A DNA stretch of 64,000 nt from Codonopsis lanceolata (lineage: Eukaryota > Streptophyta > Magnoliopsida > Asterales > Campanulaceae), in NCBI GenBank assembly GCA_013146195.2, contig CM028377.1, forward strand, positions 38,507,632 to 38,571,631, written 5' to 3'. The notes under the pieces were generated by a model that worked only from the letters and a program-made list of their open reading frames with translations, ran no database searches and had not been told where the DNA came from. Position numbers and translations under genes: made by a program. Shown here piece after piece: positions 56,601 to 64,000 of this stretch. The first letter of the stretch is position 1. Every line of letters begins with the position of its first letter.

Positions 56601-57772
56601 TTCTCATCCTTTGTTGGATGAATGTAACGAGTACTCATTAAAGGAAAACTGATGAGTTGTGATTATTTGGGGATGAAACCCAAGGTATGATTGGTTGGGT
56701 GTTGAACCCGGATTTTGGTTTGAGGATGAATCCCATGGTAAGTTTGGTTGGGTGTTGGACCCGGATTTGGTTGTAACGGTTCGATTTACGTTTCTTGTTA
56801 TACATGTTTAATTATGAGCATTTATATGAAAGACATTATGCTACATGGTTTATGTGAGTTTATGTGTTTTGATAATTAAGTAAATGTTTCATGTTGGTAT
56901 AATAGTATGATACCGTGATTCTTATATATGCTTGTGCATTATGTCATGTCATGACATGATATGCCATACAGTTGCATTTAGTAACTTACTGGGTCATTAT
57001 GACTCACTTCGTGTGGTTGTTTTTCCTAGTGTGTGCAGTGATCCCGTTAGTACGCGCGGCGACTTCGGATAGCGATTTCTAGCAGGTGGTCTTCCGGGCA
57101 ATAAGTTTGGAGTTATTATTATTGTTGTTATTTATTTGTGAGACACGGATGTAAAGTTATATAGACTTTACTGGGTAGTTTATGTTAGTATTTTATTGTT
57201 GTGTATTTGGGAGCCGGCTAATATAGCCGAGTTGTTGTATCTTTTAGAAGTTATTTCCGTTGTCATTTCGAGCAAGTGTGGCTCGTTTATCCTAGTACTG
57301 TATTATTGTTGTTTCTATCTCCGACAGCTTTAGTCGTGAGATCTTGGTTGGTGGTTTAGCATTTGATGTAATATTGTTGTAGTTGAATTGTCCATCCGGC
57401 ATGTTATAGCCGTTGAGTGGTTGTTTATCAGGTTGGGATTTTGTTGGTATGCCGGCCTTTGGTTGCCGATGATTTGTTGTCCGTCCGCAATATTGCGTTA
57501 CATGCGTCGAATTTTTGGTCCAAGAGATTTACTATCTCTTTGGTTGTTTTTATTTTGGAGCTTGTTAGCTCGAGTCTCATTTTGTTTTTGCTTCCGCAGG
57601 TTTTAGTTTTTATTATTCTGTATCGCCGTTATGGCTTTACCTTCCTGTTTCGAGCTTGATGGCTCATCTCTTGACTTGCACCATTATGCTTAGCAGGTGC
57701 TTGTATGTCTCTTAGCTTGTCTTGACGAACGACCTTGAGATTTCGTATGGAAATTCTGGTCGGGTTGTCACA
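53621..57772. repeat. Solo LTR of Tekay/Del-type chromovirus (4152 bp)
   Basis: It starts TGTAAGACCCCG and ends GGTCGGGTTGTCACA, whose reverse complement begins TGTGACAACCC, the usual Del/Tekay terminus. The flanks CGAGA and CTAGA form a 5-bp target duplication with one mismatch. Lengths of 3-5 kb are normal for LTRs of this lineage. No gag-pol lies on either side, so it is a solo LTR left by recombination. A GT donor after TTTGAG at about 54870 may be a leader splice site. Short ORFs inside are not genes. Confidence 0.78.
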
Positions 57773-57784
57773 CTAGAAATGTTC

Positions 57785-58443
57785 GTTAATGTCATATAAT
57801 TACTTTGAAAACTTTTAACGCCTAAAGGAAGACTTTAGGGGGTCAAAATGTAACTTTGAAAATTAGACCTTTACAAAAAAAAATGAGATTTGTAGATTTT
57901 CCTTATTTTGGAGGATTTATATTTCTTAAATAGATTAAGTAACTTACCTAATTGTTGCCTACATAAATTAGGCAACAATTAGGTAAGTTAAGTAGTTTTC
58001 TAAGTTGTTTGTAAGTAGTTTCCTAAGTTGATTCTATTTAGATCATTGTTTTATTTTAGGATTAGGATTCACAACACATATAAATAAGGGTTGTGGCTTA
58101 TTATTTTGGACACAACTTTCTGATTATTGATTAATATAGTTTTTGAGTGTTTTTCAAAACCTCCTTGTTCTCTTTAGAAATTGTGATTATTTGGTGAGAG
58201 GCTAAGTAATCGAAACATGAACTTATAAATAGGATATTCATCCTTATTGTGACGTCCTTCATTATACTAAGGGTTGTGATCGTCTCAAACATTGTTTCAA
58301 GGTCAATTATACCAAGGAGTGCGTTTCGATTGATTAATTAAGTCGCGGTGTCATCTTCCATCTTCATCATTGACGTTCTTTGCTTGCCGTGCTACGTGGT
58401 CTTTGATTCCTCCATCATGAGTACGCGTCTAGGAATCATATCA
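57785..58443 (+). repeat. Partial 5' LTR of an unidentified retroelement
   Basis: It ends in ATCA two bases before a degenerate iMet primer site at 58446-58457. Inside are a TATA-like CATATAAATAAGG (58077) and the perfect hairpin at 57941. The left edge is unclear and may be cut by the solo LTR. Downstream sequence carries no gag or pol, so this could be a large non-coding derivative. Confidence 0.4.
57941..57989. repeat. Perfect hairpin, 21-bp stem, 7-nt loop
   Basis: The left arm 57941-57961 (AACTTACCTAATTGTTGCC plus TA) is exactly reverse-complementary to 57969-57989; the loop is 57962-57968. Confidence 0.95.
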
Positions 58444-58445
58444 TT

Positions 58446-58457
58446 TGGTATTAAAGC
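58446..58457 (+). other. Degenerate iMet primer-binding site
   Basis: TGGTATTAAAGC matches TGGTATCAGAGC at 10 of 12 positions, just after an LTR-like end. Confidence 0.45.
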
Positions 58458-58482
58458 TAAGTTTCATTTCCATAATCTATCT

Positions 58483-61400
58483 TACTTAAATTGTTCTTAT
58501 TTTGCTCATTTATTTGTTTCTCTTCTTCCTTCAAACTATGATCATTAATCTTAGTTTGTTCTTTTTTTAAAATTTGTGTTTTGTTTGTTTATTTTAAACC
58601 CAAAAACTTCTAAGGGTTATAAATAATTAAAAAAACACCTATAGCTACTATTCACGTACTGTTCATAGGTTGTTAAAAAAAAAACTTGCTTTTGTTACAG
58701 TTTACAGCAAGTTTCAACAAAAGTAAAAAAAGAGAACAACTTTCAGCTTACACAAAAGAAACCCAAAATTACTTAAATTCGAAAAAAATCAAATCCTTAT
58801 ATTACGCCATTAAACGTAATTGGTCATTCTGTTCAATTTCGTTAAATTTGTGGCGTTTAATACGCACACGTGCCTCTCACATGTTTTTGCCCAAGGATAA
58901 AATTGACAATTACTTTGAAATAGTTCAGGGACTATTCATCGGTGAACAATTCTCATTCGTTTTTCCGGCCCCAAATCAACATTGAAATCTTTTATTCAGG
59001 CAACTAATGATTTTGACTTATGAGTCAAAGGCTCTCTTTATAAACTGATCAATTAGCAATACTTTACCGGAAATTGGGACATAAAGACTAGAGACCAACA
59101 TATGGTGGGTTAAAGCTTTGCCATGGGGAGGACAATTTGACTTGAGTACTTAATTTGATGCTTCATAGGCTACTTGGCGGAATTTACGGGCTTCAACTGA
59201 TCGGAACTCATACATACCCGGAAAGAAGAAAAAAGGAACTAAGAGTTAAGCCAAGAAAGGCTCAAAACACCATCCCCATAAGGAAAAAAAAAACCCAGTT
59301 TCTAGAGAGAGAGAGGGATCATTTTCCATCATCCTTTGCCAGATCCAAACGTGACTATCCCTCCAACACCGACGAGTTCGCCGGAGGTCCATCAACCAAA
59401 ATGATTAGTCTCCAAACTTCCCCCAAATCAGTTCCAACCGACTAGTTCGTCGGAAGTCCATCGATTGCTTGGTTTTTTTTTTTTTTTTTTTTTTAAGATC
59501 AGGAGTTTCTTTGGCTCCCAAAAACACTTTATGTTTATCTAAGCATTTTTGAGGAGCATTGTTGTTTAATGGAATCTCAAAGAATCCCATTAAGCTTTCC
59601 AAACAAACCACCGTTGTTAATGGTCTAAGTGTGTTGTCTATCACGCTACCCGCAAAGTGATGCTATAATCTATAGAAGCCGATAGGGCCGATAGGGTGTC
59701 AAAATATGTGTTATGAATAATCATGGATAATAACACCCATTTTGCCACCCCTAGTTGCCGACGTGTCCCAGACCTTTTTTCCTAACATTTTTTCTTTACG
59801 CCGATGATTTTCCTCGATGGAGCATTGGATTTGCGGATTGACATACTTCGGCTGAACCTCTTGGAAAAATGTGCCTCTATTTTGTGCAGTGAAATGATTT
59901 TTTTACCCTTGCACAAAAAACTTCACTTTTAAAGATAAAGATATCTAATTTCATGGATAAAATTATGCGGCATCAATGTCTTCTAATTAGCTTTACTTTT
60001 TAACTCAAAATAAATTCAATAATTCAAATAAAATGACACATAGAATGACGTATTAATTTTTATACAAAATAAGGTAGTGGCTATTACCCTCTGTTTCACC
60101 AAAATGGTTTCTATTTGAAAAATCTAATTATTAAAGATATATATCAATGTATAAATTGTACAGCGTAATATTACAGAAATATTTAAACACAATCAATGTA
60201 TTTACAATATAAGTGAATGATAAAGATGAAATATTACATAAATTGTAAACACAATTTTTGAAATTAAACTTTTAAAATAAAACATTCAAAAATAATATGA
60301 TGGAATTTTTGTCCGAAACGGAGCAAGTATTAAATATATGTAGCATCACCTTATTAAATATACACAAAATCTTAATACCCACTCGATCCGAAAATTATAG
60401 TCTTGTTTTTTATTTTCGTTCGTCGAAAATAATTGTCTTATTTGAAACTTTTTTTTAGAAAAACACATTTACTACTTACTTTTTTATATAATATTTTAAT
60501 TATGAGCCATAAACGCATAGGTTTAAAAAAAACTACACATAAAACTAATATTAATAATCAAGTAAAATATTTTTCTTTAATTTGTGTGCCAGATCAAATA
60601 ATATAATCTTTTTGGGACGGAGATGTACTATATTATACTTCTCTCTTCCAGGTAAATACTCTATCATACTCAATTCGTTTTCAAATTATCGTCATCTTTC
60701 TTTTTTCGTTTGTTCTAAAATAATTGATCTCTTTTAAATGTTTCCATTTTAGGAAACACTTTTACCTCTTTATCCTCTCTCTTTTTTTACCTACATTAAT
60801 TATGGGCACATGTTCATCAATGGTATTGAAGAAAATCACACATTTTACTAATATTTATAATACAACCAATTACTTTTTTTAAAAAAATGATTTGCCAGCT
60901 CAAAGAGGATGATAGTTTGAAAAAGCAAAGAGTACTATTTTTGGGATGTTTCATATTAAGTGTTCATTTTCAAAAAAATTAGGTTTATAAATTTTATAAC
61001 ATTGCATATTTGACATCCACTTGCATTGTAAACATATTATATCTGATTTAAATATTTTTATAATTATGACTAACTCAAATGATATTAATATATATCCTTA
61101 ATAATTAGATTTACCAAATGTTGACTTTGAGTAGAACGAAGGAAGTAATATTTTTTTTTTGAAATGTCGAGTCAAAAGAATACAAAGTGGAAGACGAAAG
61201 AATATCTTATGCTTCCGAAGAAAGAATACGTTTTTCAAAGTGGATGACGAAAGTAAAAAAGAATGGTAAGAATTGGATTGAGAACGTTTTTCAAAGAAAT
61301 AATATGTTCTATTATTGTTCTTTTTCTATTTTTTCAGCCGGCTCAAAGAGTTGCCTTATTCATTAGTTTTTTTTTTCAGAAAAATAATTTTACCATTTTA

Positions 61401-62870
61401 TTTTTTTCTTACTATTTTAATAAATTTTATAAATACAAAAAAAATTTAAAAGAAATTACATATTATACTATTTTTAATAATCGAGTTACTCCCTTCATTT
61501 GTTTGCGGTTGAAGTATTTTTGTAATTATAACTAAGAATCGACATAATTTGAAAACCCAAAGTGCCAATGGTTTCTTTATCCCTGATGACTCTTAACTTA
61601 TTGTTGATGGCTAATTGACTCGTGACTCATAACTTAAGGTTAAAAACGAAGAAACATGTAATATAAAGATTAGTTTTTCATACTATTTTGATATGTTTAA
61701 CATTAAAAGTTTATTTTAAAAAATTATGCTTAAATATGTTTTTTTTTTATTTTCATTCGTCCCAAACTAATTGTTTTGTTTAAAACTTTCTTTTTTAAAA
61801 TAACACATTTACTATTTATCTTTATTTTTTTTATCCTTATTTAATTATGAACCATATATACATGAATCTTTCATTAATTTGTCAGCCAAACCAAACTAGA
61901 TAATCATTTTGAGATACCCGCATCGGATAGGTGTGAGAATTGTGTTCGATTTATAAGTTGGTCATACAATAACTCTGAAAACCAACATTATTGATAGACT
62001 TTTGAGAAAATCGACACTTCACAAAATTTTTGAAATTAATGCTTCCGACGAAAAATTAAGATGAAAGCTTCACGGAACCTTGTGGAGAAGAAGAAGATCG
62101 AAGTGGATGACCAAAGCAAAAAAGAATAGTAAGCATTGGATTGAGAACGTTTTTCAAAGAAAGATTACTTCATTTTAATATTCTTAAATTATTGTTCTCT
62201 TTGCTCAAAGAGTTGCCTTATTCATTAGTTTTTTTTTCAGGAAAATATTTTTAACATTTTATTTTATTTTTTTTCTTACTATTTTAATAAATTTTATAAA
62301 TGTAAATAAAATTTAAAAGAAACTATATATTATAATAATGTTAATATTCGAGTTACTCCGTCCATTTGTTTGTGGTTGAAGTATTTTTGTAATTATAACT
62401 AAGAATTGATATAACTTGAAAACCCACAGATACTAAGGGTCTTTTGTCCCTAATGACTTATAACTTATTGCTGATGGCTAATTGATTTCTGACTGTTTGA
62501 TTGAAAGACTGTTTGTTGTAGCTGCTAGAAGTAGTTTGTTAAACAAGCTGAACATAGTTGATTTTATACTCCGTACAATTAATTGAGCATGATACCCCTG
62601 CAATTCCAAGTTAATTGTCCCTTTAATAAAATAAAATAAATTCACTTCTATCTTAAAAGTCAACTTGGGATAACATTAAATTAATATTTATTTTCTTAAT
62701 CATATTTAAAACAGAAAATAAGTATATAGCTTTTCATATCAATAATATGTGTTGTTTTCTATGCTTAGCTTTGTTTGTTTCTTTTCTCTTTTTTTTCTTC
62801 CAATTTTGAATATAATTAGTTAAATATGCAGAAGTTGAAAATTCTTAACCATACAATAGTCGTCTTTATG
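58483..62870. repeat. Long non-coding duplication, copy Y
   Basis: Colinear with X: 58483-59460 with 38990-39990, 59625-59940 with 40408-40870, 59945-61640 with 41995-43660, 61635-61740 with 49150-49260, and 61738-62740 with 51050-52070. It lacks the copia element and several MITEs found in X. Worn Stowaways shared with X lie at about 60085-60332, 60378-60625, 60656-60940 and 61750-61920. No gene. Confidence 0.8.
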
Positions 62871-63768
62871 CAAGGTTGGTCCTGTCATAAGGAGAGTGAG
62901 GTCATGGGCCCCCTAAAAATACCTAATTTTTTGGGTCCCCAAATCTCACAAAAACCCTACACATTAAAAAATGTAAAATAAATACCATATTCTAATTTCT
63001 AAAATATAAAACTTAGGCTCCGTTTGTTTAATGGAAAATGACTTTTCGAAAACATTTAACTCATTTTCCAGTATTTGGTAACCAGAGGAAAATGTAGTCA
63101 ACATAAAAGTTTTTCCAAGTCAACGGAAAATGAAGTCTTTTTTTTTCAGGAAAATTACTTACGGATTCATTTTCCAAATGTTCAACACCCCTTCGCTCTC
63201 TTCCACAAATACGCATATTTACAAGCACATAATATTTTACTCAACAAATACATTGTTTAGAAATATAATTAGAGTTTGTGCACATTATTTATAAATTATA
63301 ATTTAAATAAATATTCATTACGTCATAAAATTAGTGTCCACTATATTATTTAGAGATGTCCAAAATATTATCAATTTTCTTTTTTAAAACGTTTTTTCAT
63401 TATTACCATTTTTTTTGTATTTGTAACATCGAAAAAAAATGGACCTCATTGATTTGACATCATTAATGATAAATTAAGGATTACTAAAGGAAAACTACTT
63501 AAAGTTAAACATTATTTTATGTTCAATATGGACATTAATATTAGAATATAATTTTTTTATTTATTCATATATTGTTTTCCGTGTGTTTGCCAAACACCCG
63601 AAAATATTTTTTAACATATTTTCAAAAGATTTACCAATAGAAAAAAATGGCATACGTAACCTTTGTTTCTTTAATTTTTCAAAAATTGGAAAAAAAATTT
63701 ATACTACAAAGGAAGGGCCTCGTTCGACGTAATTGGCCTTGAGCCCCCGATTTTACAGGCTGGCCCTG
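62871..63768. mobile_element. Non-autonomous hAT element (898 bp) with 8-bp duplication
   Basis: The ends CAAGGTTGGTCCTGT and ACAGGCTGGCCCTG are inverted repeats of the common plant hAT type (CAGGGCCGGCCCTG). The perfect duplication TCTTTATG flanks it (62863-62870 and 63769-63776). The related site at 48656-48663 (GTCTTTATGCTTTC) is empty. There is no transposase frame. The middle (from GGCTCCGTTTG at 63017) may be a second, nested MITE. Confidence 0.88.
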
Positions 63769-63776
63769 TCTTTATG

Positions 63777-64000
63777 TTTTCATGAAACCAAATAAGCCAA
63801 AAAAAATTAATGGCTTTGGTTTTGCATTTTTATTTTCAAACGATATTGTACATTACTTATTGTTTTTTAGCTTATAAGTTAAAATCATACACTCTAAATA
63901 CAATTTATTTTCAGTCAAAAAGGCAAAAACCAAAAGACACTCCAAAACATCTACAATAAATGATAAATATATTTTTATTTTTTGCATAAAGTTGGATAAG
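63777..64000. repeat. Copy Y, continuation to window end
   Basis: AACCAAATAAGCCAAAAAAA and what follows match 48672-48880, so the duplication runs beyond the window. Confidence 0.7.

Noticed and set aside
54218..57659. Several ORFs of 60-92 codons that might suggest a host gene
   Set aside because: All lie inside the 4.15-kb solo LTR, lack domains and are in unrelated frames.

Overview
This window reads as repeat-rich nuclear DNA of a flowering plant, most likely a eudicot. The evidence is Stowaway MITEs with TA duplications, hAT elements with 8-bp duplications, Helitron termini (5' TC, 3' hairpin plus CTAG), Ty1/copia and Ty3/gypsy retrotransposons of plant lineages, plant-type GT-AG introns and one plant-specific host gene. 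The species cannot be named from sequence alone. I see no rRNA, tRNA, CRISPR or bacterial-type gene organisation.

Layout. 1-2.9 kb: 5' part of a chromovirus (minus strand) with LTR, primer-binding site, gag, protease and part of RT, broken mainly by in-frame stops. 2.9-8.8 kb: AT-rich DNA with several MITEs, a possible orphan promoter, a small Cys-containing ORF and a 1.05-kb non-autonomous Helitron. 8.8-14.04 kb: 3' half of a Tat-like Ty3/gypsy element (copy 1, minus) that ends in a 100-N assembly gap. 14.1-19.8 kb: poly-T and tandem-repeat-rich remains of another Ogre/Tat-type LTR element. 20-21.3 kb: a Helitron remnant with the last part of its helicase. 21.9-23.4 kb: two minisatellites (66 and 73 bp). 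24.96-25.46 kb: the one convincing host gene, a RESPONSE TO LOW SULFUR (LSU) homologue on the minus strand, with a TATA box and a perfect match to the sulfur-starvation UPE-box. 27.3-39.0 kb: full-length but degraded Tat-like element (copy 2, plus) with both LTRs, a tRNA-Glu primer site, gag, PR, RT, RH and INT. 39-43.8, 48.4-52.1 and 58.5-64 kb: two diverged copies of a long non-coding duplication carrying MITEs. 43.8-48.4 kb: a complete young copia element (two differences between its 202-bp LTRs). 49.4-50.0 kb and 62.9-63.8 kb: two hAT-type elements with perfect 8-bp duplications. 53.6-57.8 kb: a 4.15-kb solo LTR of Tekay/Del type. 57.8-58.5 kb: another LTR end with a degenerate iMet primer site and a perfect 21-bp hairpin.

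The most interesting system is an extra gene inside the Tat-like element. Between the end of pol and the 3' LTR, both copies carry a gene on the strand opposite to gag-pol. It has its own TATA box, a spliced 5' leader, at least two further introns, a region resembling the 'putative gypsy type transposon' domain and a coiled-coil C-terminal half. Each copy keeps splice signals that the other has lost, so the ancestral gene was probably spliced. Additional ORFs are known in plant Tat-lineage elements, some antisense; an antisense transcription unit with its own promoter and several introns deserves a closer look.

Apart from LSU, coding sequence here belongs to mobile elements and most of it is broken.
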